6,976 bases of DNA from Chloroflexota bacterium (GCA_017881985.1 JADGQH010000173.1:1-6976), one strand, 5' to 3'; shown: positions 1-5,687, counted from the stretch's first letter. A program made the numbers and translations. Notes: a model not told the origin generated them from the sequence alone.

Positions 1-1324
1 CGTAGTCGTCGAGGCGGACGAGCCGCTGCTCGCCGTTGGCGAGCGTGCCGGCGACCGCGTGCGGGGAACCATCCGCGATTCCGCTGACCGTCACGAGGGT
101 CGCGAACGGACCGGCGTCGGGGGTCTTGCGCTCGACGAGGGTCATCCCGCGAGCCTTCGCGAGGTGCGCGGCATTGACGAGGTTGACCCGCTCCGTCGTG
201 GTGCCGTCGAGCAGGCCGCGCAGGACCGCCGCCTGGAGGGGCGTCACGTCGTGGGCCGCCAGCTCGCCGGAAACCTCGAGCGTGAGCGTCTCCACGGCTC
301 CGCGCGCGAACTGCGCGTAGAAGCGACCCAGGGTTTCCGCGAGCGGAAGGTACGGCGCGATGGCCCGCGCGGTCTCCGGGGTCAGCAGGGGCGCGTTCAC
401 CGCGTAGCGCGCAGGGCGGCCGTCGAGCACGTCGAGGACTTGCTGGGACGCCTCCTCGGCCACGAGCACCTGCGCCTCGGCGGTCGACGCGCCGAGATGC
501 GGCGTGAGAACCGTGTTCGGCGCCTCGAGGAGCGGGTTGCCCGTCGGGGGTTCCGCCGTGTACACGTCGATGCCGGCGCCCGCGATCGTGCCGGCGTGGA
601 GGGCCGCCGCCAGAGCCGCCTCGTCGACGACCGCGCCGCGGGCGACGTTGAGGAGGAAGGCCGACGGCTTCATCCGGGCAAGCTCGGCCTCGCCGATCAG
701 GCCCTTCGTGGTCTTCGTGACCGGGACGTGGAGCGTGACCGCGTCGGAGCGCTCGAGGAGCTCCTCGAACGGGACGAGCTCGATCCCGTGGCGCGCCGCC
801 TGCTCGACGGAGACGAAGGGGTCGCTGCCGATCACGATCATCTCGAGGCCGCGCGCGCGATCGGCGATCGCCTGGCCGATCTTCCCGAGGCCCACGATCC
901 CGAGCGTCTTTCCGCGCAGCTCGTTCCCGGAGAACGCGCTGCGCTTCCACTCGCCGCGCCGCATCGAGGCGTCCGCCGCGGCGACCTTGCGGGCGAGCGC
1001 GAACAGGAGGGCCAGCGTCAGCTCGGCCGCCGCGATCGTGTTCCCGGTCGGCGCATTCACCACGGTGATCCCGGCGCGGGTCGCCGCGTCGAGGTCCACG
1101 TTGTCCACGCCCACGCCGGCCCGGCCGATCACCGTGAGGCGGGTGCCGGCCGCGATCATGTCCGCGTCGACCTTCACCTGGCTGCGGACCACGAGGGCGT
1201 CGTACTCGGGCAGGATCGCCCGGTACGCCTCCGGCGTGAGGCCCACCTTCTCATCGACGTCGTGGTGCTGACGGAGGATCTCGACCCCCTCCTTCGCGAG
1301 GGGCTCCGCGACGAGGATCCTCAT
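1..1324 (-). CDS. serA: D-3-phosphoglycerate dehydrogenase, partial (C-terminus beyond left edge)
   Basis: Oxidises 3-phosphoglycerate to 3-phosphohydroxypyruvate with NAD+, the first step of the phosphorylated serine pathway, in the cytoplasm. The translation begins MRILVAEPLAKEGVEIL and 441 codons are visible. The N-terminal substrate-binding part (about 1-100) contains VIGRAGVGVDNVD (65-77). The Rossmann part (about 101-285) has GLGKIG (145-150) and an acidic NAD-selecting residue, D168 in GSDPF. The catalytic trio is readable as R229 (NVARG), E258 (TAEPP) and H276 (PHLGAS). After about residue 310 comes the start of the intervening domain found in long SerA proteins. The family is usually about 525 residues with a C-terminal ACT domain, so roughly 85 residues including ACT should lie outside the window. 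The ATG overlaps the stop of the upstream aminotransferase (ATGA), which implies translational coupling. No strong Shine-Dalgarno precedes it, only a GGGG run about 7 bases away. Confidence 0.97.
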   Translation of the reverse strand, partial: MRILVAEPLAKEGVEILRQHHDVDEKVGLTPEAYRAILPEYDALVVRSQVKVDADMIAAGTRLTVIGRAGVGVDNVDLDAATRAGITVVNAPTGNTIAAAELTLALLFALARKVAAADASMRRGEWKRSAFSGNELRGKTLGIVGLGKIGQAIADRARGLEMIVIGSDPFVSVEQAARHGIELVPFEELLERSDAVTLHVPVTKTTKGLIGEAELARMKPSAFLLNVARGAVVDEAALAAALHAGTIAGAGIDVYTAEPPTGNPLLEAPNTVLTPHLGASTAEAQVLVAEEASQQVLDVLDGRPARYAVNAPLLTPETARAIAPYLPLAETLGRFYAQFARGAVETLTLEVSGELAAHDVTPLQAAVLRGLLDGTTTERVNLVNAAHLAKARGMTLVERKTPDAGPFATLVTVSGIADGSPHAVAGTLANGEQRLVRLDDY

Positions 1325-2529
1325 GCCGGGACCCCGGCCGTCGCCGGATCGAGCCTGGCCGTCGCACGACCGGCCCCGACCGTGGCGAGGACGGCGCGCT
1401 GGGCTGCGGCGATGGCCGCGCCCGGCTCCACGGGCCGCCCGAACGCGAGGGCGACCTCCTCAAGGACGCCGATCGCGCCGAGGATGTCGTCCAGGTTGAC
1501 CGCCCCGAGGTGGCCGACCCGGAAGATCCTGCCCTTCAGCTTGCCCTGGCCCCCGGCAAGGACGACCTGGCGCGCCTTCACCTCGCCGTTGAATGCCTTC
1601 CAGTCGAGGTCATCCGGGATCCAGGCAGCCGTCACCGTGTTCGAGGCGAACGAAGCGTCTGCCAGGAGCCGGAACCCGAGCGCCTCGAGCCCGGCCCGCG
1701 TTGCCGCAGCGCAGGCAGCGTGGCGCCCGAAGACCCCGGCCGGCGTCTCGGCCTCCATCAGCTCGAGGCCGGCGTCGACCTGGTACATGACGGCGACCGC
1801 CGGTGTCCACGGTGTCTGGCCGGTGGCCGCCGACTTCCGCGCGTCGCGAATGTCGAAGTAGAAGCGCGGCATCCGCGCCGCGTCGGCGGCAACCCAGGCC
1901 CGCTCGGAGAGGGCGATCATCGACATCCCGGGTGCGGCCATCCATGCCTTCTGGGAGCCGGTCACGACCACGTCCAGGCCCCAGGTGTCCATCTCGAAGG
2001 GGACAGCGCCCAGTGCCGAGACGCCGTCCACGAGGATGAGCGCCTCGGGTGCCAGCTCGCGGACGACGGCGGCGAGTGCCGCGATCGGGTTTGTCACGCC
2101 GGTCGAGGTCTCGTTGTGGGTCAGCAGCACCGCCCGGTAGTCAGCGTCGGCCGTGAGGTGGGCCCGCAGGGCGGCCGGATCGGCGGCCATGCCCCACTCG
2201 GTCTCGAGGCGGGTGACGTCGGCGCCGTAGACGCTCGCGATCTTCGCGAAGCGATCGCCGAACGCGCCGGTCGGGAGCGCGAGCACGCGATCGGCGGGGG
2301 AGAGGGCGTTGACGATGGCCGCCTCGAGGCCGCCGGTCCCGGCGGCCGTCAGGAGGAGCACCTCCTGCTCGGTCCCGAAGAAGACCCGCATGCGGCGGTC
2401 GATCCGGGCGAGCAGCGCCGCGAACTCGGGGCCGCGGTGATTGATCATCTGGCGGCCGCCGGCCTCACGGACCGATGGCGGCAGGTGGGTCGGGCCGGGG
2501 ATCCGGAGGTTGGGCTCGAATCGGTACAC
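1321..2529 (-). CDS. Class V PLP-dependent aminotransferase (AgxT / serine-glyoxylate family), probable serine-pathway transaminase
   Basis: A fold-type I PLP enzyme of 402 residues, close to the usual family length of 380-400. The PLP Schiff-base lysine is K194 in GSQKAWMAAPG, the cofactor-nitrogen aspartate is D168 in LVDGVSA, and the phosphate-binding loop is TAAGTGGLEAA (61-71). THNETSTGV (137-145) is typical of the alanine/serine-glyoxylate branch. R337 in FRVGH is the expected carboxylate-binding arginine. I chose the GTG start at 2529 because a perfect AAGGAGG lies 8 bases upstream and family homology starts there (YRFEPNLRIPGPT). The frame stays open further upstream, but that part is unrelated sequence. 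Because it is coupled to serA by an ATGA overlap, it is best read as supplying the transaminase step from phosphohydroxypyruvate to phosphoserine. A class V enzyme of this branch is reported to do that job in methanococci. Serine-glyoxylate or alanine-glyoxylate transamination remains possible, because sequence alone does not fix the substrate. Confidence 0.93.
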   Translation of the reverse strand: MYRFEPNLRIPGPTHLPPSVREAGGRQMINHRGPEFAALLARIDRRMRVFFGTEQEVLLLTAAGTGGLEAAIVNALSPADRVLALPTGAFGDRFAKIASVYGADVTRLETEWGMAADPAALRAHLTADADYRAVLLTHNETSTGVTNPIAALAAVVRELAPEALILVDGVSALGAVPFEMDTWGLDVVVTGSQKAWMAAPGMSMIALSERAWVAADAARMPRFYFDIRDARKSAATGQTPWTPAVAVMYQVDAGLELMEAETPAGVFGRHAACAAATRAGLEALGFRLLADASFASNTVTAAWIPDDLDWKAFNGEVKARQVVLAGGQGKLKGRIFRVGHLGAVNLDDILGAIGVLEEVALAFGRPVEPGAAIAAAQRAVLATVGAGRATARLDPATAGVPA

Positions 2530-2537
2530 GGCGGGGG

Positions 2538-2544
2538 CCTCCTT
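2538..2544 (-). promoter_or_regulatory. Shine-Dalgarno site of the aminotransferase gene
   Basis: AAGGAGG on the minus strand, 8 bases before the GTG at 2529. It is the full anti-16S complement at ideal spacing. It decides the start against the long upstream open extension of the same frame. Confidence 0.85.
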
Positions 2545-2634
2545 GTCGGGCGGTCGATCGCGGCCGTCCGCGCCCGGGGGCGCGCACGAGCTTTCTTGAG
2601 GGTAGGGGAGGGGGCGCCGGGTCGTCCAGCGTGG

Positions 2635-2640
2635 TATATA
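2635..2640 (+). promoter_or_regulatory. Putative -10 element of vapBC (possibly leaderless)
   Basis: TATATA stands out in an otherwise GC-rich divergent spacer. It lies 9 bases before the vapB ATG, so transcription would begin within a few bases of the start codon or at it, giving a leaderless or nearly leaderless mRNA. No Shine-Dalgarno fits before this ATG, which agrees with that reading. No convincing -35 is seen at 16-18 bases. The element is self-complementary, so it could also serve the minus-strand aminotransferase operon, leaving a leader of about 100 bases. A weak TTCAAG (2664-2659, minus) is the only -35 candidate for that direction. Confidence 0.45.
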
Positions 2641-2651
2641 TGCGCGCATAT
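2638..2651. promoter_or_regulatory. 14-bp perfect palindrome, candidate VapB/VapBC operator
   Basis: ATATGCGCGCATAT equals its own reverse complement. It overlaps the last bases of the TATATA box and the first two bases of the vapB start codon. Ribbon-helix-helix antitoxins usually bind short palindromes at their own promoter, so this is the natural operator for autorepression. Occupancy would block both the -10 element and the start region. The location and function are inferred; the symmetry is directly visible. Confidence 0.5.
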
Positions 2652-2910
2652 GCCTGCCTTGAAGCGGACCACGATCCTGGCCGAGCCCGACCTCCTCGAC
2701 CGGCTCGACCGTTACGCGCGCCGCACCCGATCCACGAAGACCGCCGTGATCGCCGCCGCGCTGGAGGCGTACCTGTCCTCCCGCGAGGACGCACCCCCGC
2801 TCTCGTTCATCGGCGTCGGGCGGAGCACCCACGGCCGCCTCTCGCTCGATGCCCGCCGAATTGCCGGCCGCGAGGTCGGGACGCGCCGGCGGGCGGACGG
2901 CGGCGGCTGA
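2650..2910 (+). CDS. vapB: VapB-type antitoxin, ribbon-helix-helix DNA-binding protein
   Basis: An 86-residue antitoxin of a type II toxin-antitoxin pair. The N-terminal part reads as a ribbon-helix-helix fold: strand KRTTILA (5-11), helix about 12-26 (PDLLDRLDRYARRT) and helix about 29-44 (TKTAVIAAALEAYLSS). The C-terminal part (about 48-86) contains SFIGVGRSTHGRLSLDARRIAGRE. Comparable VapB antitoxins place an FIG-type segment there that wraps around and inhibits the toxin. The family normally represses its own operon and neutralises the VapC nuclease. The frame is open far upstream, but that part is antisense to the aminotransferase, and the ATG at 2650 begins the homologous part. The start has no Shine-Dalgarno and sits in the candidate operator. 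The stop is 4 bases before the toxin start, as expected for an antitoxin-first operon. The symbol follows the family; no numbered paralogue is implied. Confidence 0.88.
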   Translation: MPALKRTTILAEPDLLDRLDRYARRTRSTKTAVIAAALEAYLSSREDAPPLSFIGVGRSTHGRLSLDARRIAGREVGTRRRADGGG

Positions 2911-2914
2911 CCCG

Positions 2915-3337
2915 ATGGCCGTGTTGCTGGACGTGTCGGCGATCGTCGCGGCGGCCGACACGGCGGACCTCAACCATGCGTCCGCGAAGGCCTGGTTCGG
3001 GCGCGTCGACGAGCCCCTCCTGCTTGGCGCCCTCTCCCTCGGCGAGGCCGACCATGTCCTGCAGCGCGAGCTGGGGCAGCCGGCGACGCTGGCGCTCCTC
3101 GAGGCGCTGACGAGCGGGGCAATCCGGGTGGTCGCGCCGACCGACGCGGACCTTGTCACTGCCGTTGCGCTCCTCGTCGAGCATGCCGAGCACCACCCGC
3201 GGCTGTCGGATGCGCTCCTCGTCGCAGCCGCCGCCCGGCTCGGGGTGCGACGGATCGCGACGTTCGACCGGCGGCCGCTGGCGGTACTGGCGCCGCGCGG
3301 CGCGCGCGGCGAGCGGCTCCTCGACCTGGAGCCCTGA
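2915..3337 (+). CDS. vapC: VapC-type toxin, PIN-domain ribonuclease
   Basis: A 140-residue PIN-domain protein, the usual VapC length. The acidic metal-binding residues are in place: D6 (LLDVSAI), E44 (SLGEADHVL), D99 (RLSDALLVAAAARLG) and D118 (ATFDRRPLAVL). VapC toxins are Mg2+/Mn2+-dependent RNases that cleave specific tRNAs or rRNA when released from VapB, halting translation; the target here cannot be read from sequence. The first motif is DVSAIVAAAD rather than the common DTSALL, but the catalytic Asp is kept, so the toxin looks intact. I prefer the ATG at 2915 over an upstream in-frame ATG at 2849, because PIN homology starts at VLLDVS and the shorter form lies just behind the vapB stop. 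No strong Shine-Dalgarno is present, so translation is probably coupled to vapB. Confidence 0.92.
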   Translation: MAVLLDVSAIVAAADTADLNHASAKAWFGRVDEPLLLGALSLGEADHVLQRELGQPATLALLEALTSGAIRVVAPTDADLVTAVALLVEHAEHHPRLSDALLVAAAARLGVRRIATFDRRPLAVLAPRGARGERLLDLEP

Positions 3338-3470
3338 CCAGGAACCCGCCGGCTGCCCACGGGCCGTGACGAGAGACCCGGCGCAGTCCGATGCGACCCT
3401 CCCTCGCGTAGGACCAGGCGGCAGCGCTGGGCGTTGTGGCCGTGGCCGTGTCTGGGGCGACGCGCCGTCG

Positions 3471-3590
3471 ATGGGTCGCGGTTCCCTCGGTCCAGGCGGC
3501 AGCCTCGGCGAGGATCGAACCCGCTGCGATGACGTGCCGCTCCCCGGAGGAGAGCCGGCACGCGAGACGCAGCGCCTCCGGGTCGCGACC
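3471..3590 (-). pseudogene. Possible remnant of a PIN-domain (VapC-like) C-terminal half
   Basis: In one minus-strand frame the segment reads DPEALRLACRLSSGE, then HVIAAGSILAEAAAWTEG. This resembles the second half of PIN toxins, where an SDAL-x-LA helix is followed by a V-x-x-A-D strand and LAEAA...EG. The catalytic aspartate expected before AL has become P-E, and the last acidic residue is absent (AAGS). No first half of a PIN domain is readable upstream, so if the match is real the copy is dead. The evidence is a by-eye pattern over about 40 residues and could be chance in GC-rich DNA. Confidence 0.28.
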
Positions 3591-3702
3591 CGCCTTGGTT
3601 TCAGTGCGCGCGCGTGCCAGCGGCTCGTGGCTTGTGGGTGACTCCGGCCCGAGCTCCTCGCCGTGGGACGTCTCCAGCCAGCAGGCGGCCAGGTGCCCCG
3701 AT

Positions 3703-3930
3703 CTACTCGCTCGGCCAGTGGATCGGATCCTCTCGTGGCTTTCCGCAGCCTGGCAGTGCGCAGTGGGGGGTGCGCAAGCTGGCAGCCGCGACGGCAAACG
3801 CCGCGGCCATCGGGACGTCTTCCCGAAAGGAACCGAGGGCAAGGCCGGAGCGCGCGTCCGTCGGTGGAGCGAAATCATGCGGCCCACTCGCGCTCGCATG
3901 CACCTTCGGAGATCGCCGAAGTCGCACCAT
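3703..3930 (-). CDS. Small unrecognised protein, 75 residues, with perfect Shine-Dalgarno
   Basis: I do not recognise this protein. The open frame starts with ATG at 3930, 7 bases after a perfect AAGGAGG, and ends in TAG. It begins MVRLRRSPKVHASASGPHDF. The middle has an alanine-rich stretch (PMAAAFAVAAASL, about 40-52) and the end carries CALPGCGKP (about 57-65), a C-x4-C pair that could be half of a small zinc knuckle but lacks further clear ligands. About 22 of 74 sense codons end in A or T, far more than in serA or rarA, so it is either foreign or not translated. A short hairpin (CTTCGG/CCGAAG, 3904-3921) lies just inside the start. It follows the BrnT/BrnA-like remnants on the same strand and could have been cargo of that module. 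The ribosome site argues for a real or recently real gene; the composition argues against. Confidence 0.4.
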   Translation of the reverse strand: MVRLRRSPKVHASASGPHDFAPPTDARSGLALGSFREDVPMAAAFAVAAASLRTPHCALPGCGKPREDPIHWPSE

Positions 3931-3934
3931 GAAC

Positions 3935-4030
3935 CTACCTCCTTGTCCCGCGACCCTGAACCCTCCTGCGATCCGCGTCATTGATGCCCCGCCGCAACGC
4001 CGGCTCGCCACTCGCCGGAGCCCTCTTCAT
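3935..4030 (-). pseudogene. Short frame resembling a BrnA tail or a BrnT C-terminus
   Basis: A 31-codon frame whose ATG overlaps the stop of the BrnT-like remnant (ATGA). It contains ASGEPALRRGINDADRRRVQ. This recalls the end of BrnA antitoxins (ASG-x-GWQTRIN-x-ALR), and less closely the end of BrnT (ISAR-x-ADRRERR). The tryptophan/threonine core of the BrnA motif is missing and the N-terminal two thirds of a BrnA are absent. If it derives from brnA, a deletion joined the middle of brnT to the end of brnA. This is an inference from a short stretch. Confidence 0.3.
3938..3944 (-). promoter_or_regulatory. Shine-Dalgarno site of the small gene at 3703-3930
   Basis: AAGGAGG on the minus strand, 7 bases before the ATG at 3930. 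It lies in the last codons of the short upstream frame (stop 3937-3935), so the two frames would be almost contiguous. Confidence 0.5.
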
Positions 4031-4205
4031 TCACAGCCTCTGAATCCGACGGTCACGAGGCGATCGTCGCGGCCGTGCCCGCGGCCCTCGCGAATGATGA
4101 GGTCCGCGTCGAGCAAGACCGTGCTGTCTCACCGAATGCAATCCCGCGCCGGGCGATGTTGGCAGCCTCGTTCTGAGCGCCCCCCTCGATGTCGTCCGCG
4201 GTCAC
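4027..4205 (-). pseudogene. brnT: BrnT-like toxin remnant, frameshifted and truncated
   Basis: BrnT is the RelE-fold ribonuclease toxin of BrnTA modules, about 90 residues long. From a GTG at 4205 one frame gives NEAANIARRGIAFGET, matching the BrnT signature (A-x-N-x-x-KHG-[IV]-x-F-x-EA). The match then jumps frame at about 4122-4124 and continues TVLLDADLIIREGRGHGRDD and RLVTVGFRG, matching the family's A-x-V-F-x-D-P, D-x-x-H, E-R and I-x-x-G order. Adding one base to the GC-ACG junction restores an alanine codon and joins both halves into 59 residues. The frame then stops at 4029-4027, before the C-terminal third with the ISAR-type helix. The KH pair of the motif is RR here. An AAGGAG (4227-4222) is 16 bases from the GTG, too far to be its own ribosome site. 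With a frameshift and a missing C-terminus, this copy should be inactive. Confidence 0.6.
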
Positions 4206-4286
4206 GTCGGCACCCTACCAGCTCCTTCGTCACCGCGGCTCATCACCTCGTCGAACGAAGCCCGGCGGTCCGCGCCTGCGGTCGCG

Positions 4287-5678
4287 CTAGCCGTTCGTCC
4301 GAGGCGGTCTCTCCCTGCGGGCTTTCCGCTCGGCCATCCGCGCCTTTATGCCGGCCTCCGCGCCCTCTCCGGACGGCTGATACCAGCCGCCGGCCATTCC
4401 CCGCGGCAGGTACGCCTGGCCGGCCGCGCCGTCGGCCTCGTCGTGCGGGTTTCGGTAGGTCCTGGCCGCCGGCCGGAGGTGCCCGGGAACCGGGCGCGGC
4501 CCGCGCGCCCGGAGCTCGTCGCGGACCGCGAAGAACGCTCGGCCGGACGCCGCGGACTTGGGCGACGCGGCGAGGAACGCGGCCGCCTGCGCGAGCGCGT
4601 AGAGGCCCTCGTCGTTCGTCTCCGCGCCGATCTTCTCGACCGCGGTGAGCGCCGCGACGGCGAGCGGCAACCCCGCGGGGTCCGCGTTCCCGACATCCTC
4701 CGACGCCGAGATCACGAGCCGGCGCGCGAGATACCTCGGGTCCTCGCCCGACTCGAGCGCTGTCGCGAGCCACCAGAGGGCCGCGTCGGGGTCCGAGCCG
4801 CGGACGCTCTTGATGAGCGCGCTGACGACGCCCGACCGGTCATAGCCGAGCATCGGCGACTGCGCCGCCCGCGCGACGTCGGCGGACTCGACGACAAGCG
4901 GATGGGAGACGTGATCGGTCGCGTCGGCCGCCGCGTCGACGCCGGCAGCGCCATCGACCCTGCTCGCCATGTCGAGCGCGCGCCGTTCGGCGAGCGCCGC
5001 GGCCGTCTCCAGGAGCCCGAGCATCCGGCGCGCGTCGCCCGACGCGTACCCGACGAGCTGTCGTTCCGCGGCCTCGTCGAGCGCGTACGCGCCCGCAAGC
5101 CCGAGCTCCGTATCGGCGAGCGCGCGCGCGGCGATCGTCGCGAGCTCCGCCTCACCGAGCGGATTGAGGCGGAATACGCGGAGCCGCGAGAGGAGCGGCG
5201 GCGTGATCCCGCCCGCGATCGGTGGCTCCGTCGTTGCGCCCACGAGCACGATCGTGCCCGCCTCGACGTGCGGGAGAAGCGCGTCCTGCTGCGCCTTGCT
5301 GTAGCGGTGGACCTCGTCGAGGAAGACGACCGTCGTCCGGCCCTCCAGGGCCGCAGCGCTTCGGGCCTCTTCCACGACGCCACGCAGGGTCGCGACGCCG
5401 TCGGTCGTGGAGTTGAGCGGCGCAAAGCGCGCCCCGATCGCCTCCGCCAGGAGCCGGCCGATCGTGGTCTTCCCGGACCCGGGGGGACCCCACAGGATGC
5501 ACGACGGGAGGCGGCCGCCCTCGACCAGGCGGCGCAGGGTGGCGCCAGGCCCCAGGAGTGCATCCTGGCCGACGACCTCGTCGAGGGCGCGCGGCCGCAT
5601 CCGGTCGGCCAGCGGCCGCATGCCGTCCGGCGGGGCGAACAGGGGGACCGGCGCAGCTCCGGACGTGCGGCGGGCCAC
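4287..5678 (-). CDS. rarA: Replication-associated recombination protein A, AAA+ ATPase
   Basis: RarA (MgsA) is a tetrameric clamp-loader-like ATPase acting at stalled replication forks with SSB and RecA-type repair. The product has 463 residues, slightly above the 440-450 typical of the family. Visible in order: PLADRMRPRALDEVVGQ (22-38), Walker A GPPGSGKTT (64-72), Walker B VVFLDEVHR (117-125), sensor 1 VGATTE (146-151), arginine finger region LLSRLR (162-167), sensor 2 SGDARRMLGLLE (213-224), and the MgsA C-terminal tetramer domain with SALIKSVRGSDPDAALWWLA (286-305) and SEDVGNADP (326-334). The usual TTENP-x-F loop reads TTEPPIAGG here. I chose GTG 5678 because GGGAG lies 9 bases upstream; an internal ATG (residue 20) is the alternative. 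It starts 43 bases after the stop of the small membrane-protein gene, so the two probably share a transcript. Confidence 0.95.
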   Translation of the reverse strand: MARRTSGAAPVPLFAPPDGMRPLADRMRPRALDEVVGQDALLGPGATLRRLVEGGRLPSCILWGPPGSGKTTIGRLLAEAIGARFAPLNSTTDGVATLRGVVEEARSAAALEGRTTVVFLDEVHRYSKAQQDALLPHVEAGTIVLVGATTEPPIAGGITPPLLSRLRVFRLNPLGEAELATIAARALADTELGLAGAYALDEAAERQLVGYASGDARRMLGLLETAAALAERRALDMASRVDGAAGVDAAADATDHVSHPLVVESADVARAAQSPMLGYDRSGVVSALIKSVRGSDPDAALWWLATALESGEDPRYLARRLVISASEDVGNADPAGLPLAVAALTAVEKIGAETNDEGLYALAQAAAFLAASPKSAASGRAFFAVRDELRARGPRPVPGHLRPAARTYRNPHDEADGAAGQAYLPRGMAGGWYQPSGEGAEAGIKARMAERKARRERPPRTNG

Positions 5679-5687
5679 GAATTCGTG
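5676..5687. repeat. 12-bp palindrome covering the rarA start codon
   Basis: CACGAATTCGTG is a perfect palindrome; its minus-strand 3' end is the rarA GTG. In RNA it could form a 4-bp stem with an AATT loop that hides the start codon, or as DNA it could be a binding site. By chance about one or two 12-bp palindromes are expected in 7 kb, so only the position is suggestive. Confidence 0.35.

Larger units (their letters stand above)
3338..4286. other. Gene-poor stretch with decayed toxin-antitoxin fragments
   Basis: About 950 bases between vapC and the end of rarA have no full-length recognisable gene. Base composition is uneven and partly lower in GC than the flanks. Hand counts give 60% GC at 3901-3960, 73% at 3961-4020 and 65% at 4021-4080, against 75% in a rarA line (5461-5520). 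What can be seen is on the minus strand: a BrnT-like remnant (4027-4205), a possible BrnA-like tail (3935-4030), a small open frame with a perfect ribosome site (3703-3930) and a PIN-like fragment (3471-3590). I see no transposase, terminal inverted repeats, tRNA or attachment site. No hairpin followed by a T-run marks a terminator after vapC or rarA. Confidence 0.6.

Noticed and set aside
59..1861. 600-codon open frame on the plus strand
   Set aside because: It is antisense to serA and the aminotransferase, both with complete catalytic motifs. Long antisense frames are expected at this GC content, and its Arg-rich translation resembles no family.
2569..2584. GC hairpin CGCGCC/GGCGCG in the aminotransferase leader
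   Set aside because: A 6-bp all-GC stem is common at this composition. There is no T-run for an attenuator and no riboswitch or T-box signature.
1510..2649. Upstream extension of the vapB frame
   Set aside because: This part is antisense to the aminotransferase. Ribbon-helix-helix homology starts at the ATG at 2650.
3508..3524. tRNA T-arm-like hairpin on the minus strand (GCGGG-TTCGATC-CTCGC)
   Set aside because: No matching acceptor stem, anticodon arm or D-arm is found at the required distances, so it is a lone chance hairpin.
2530..3561. N-terminal extension of the aminotransferase frame to 3561
   Set aside because: The added 344 residues run antisense through vapC and vapB and are low-complexity. 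The perfect Shine-Dalgarno before GTG 2529 marks the real start.
4243..4286. GC hairpin after the rarA stop (GGCG/CGCC) as a terminator
   Set aside because: The stem is only 4 bp with no T-tract, so it cannot be separated from background.
3614..4648. 344-codon plus-strand open frame across the decayed stretch
   Set aside because: Its right half is antisense to rarA and its left half is Pro/Arg/Ser-rich with no ribosome site or recognisable motif.
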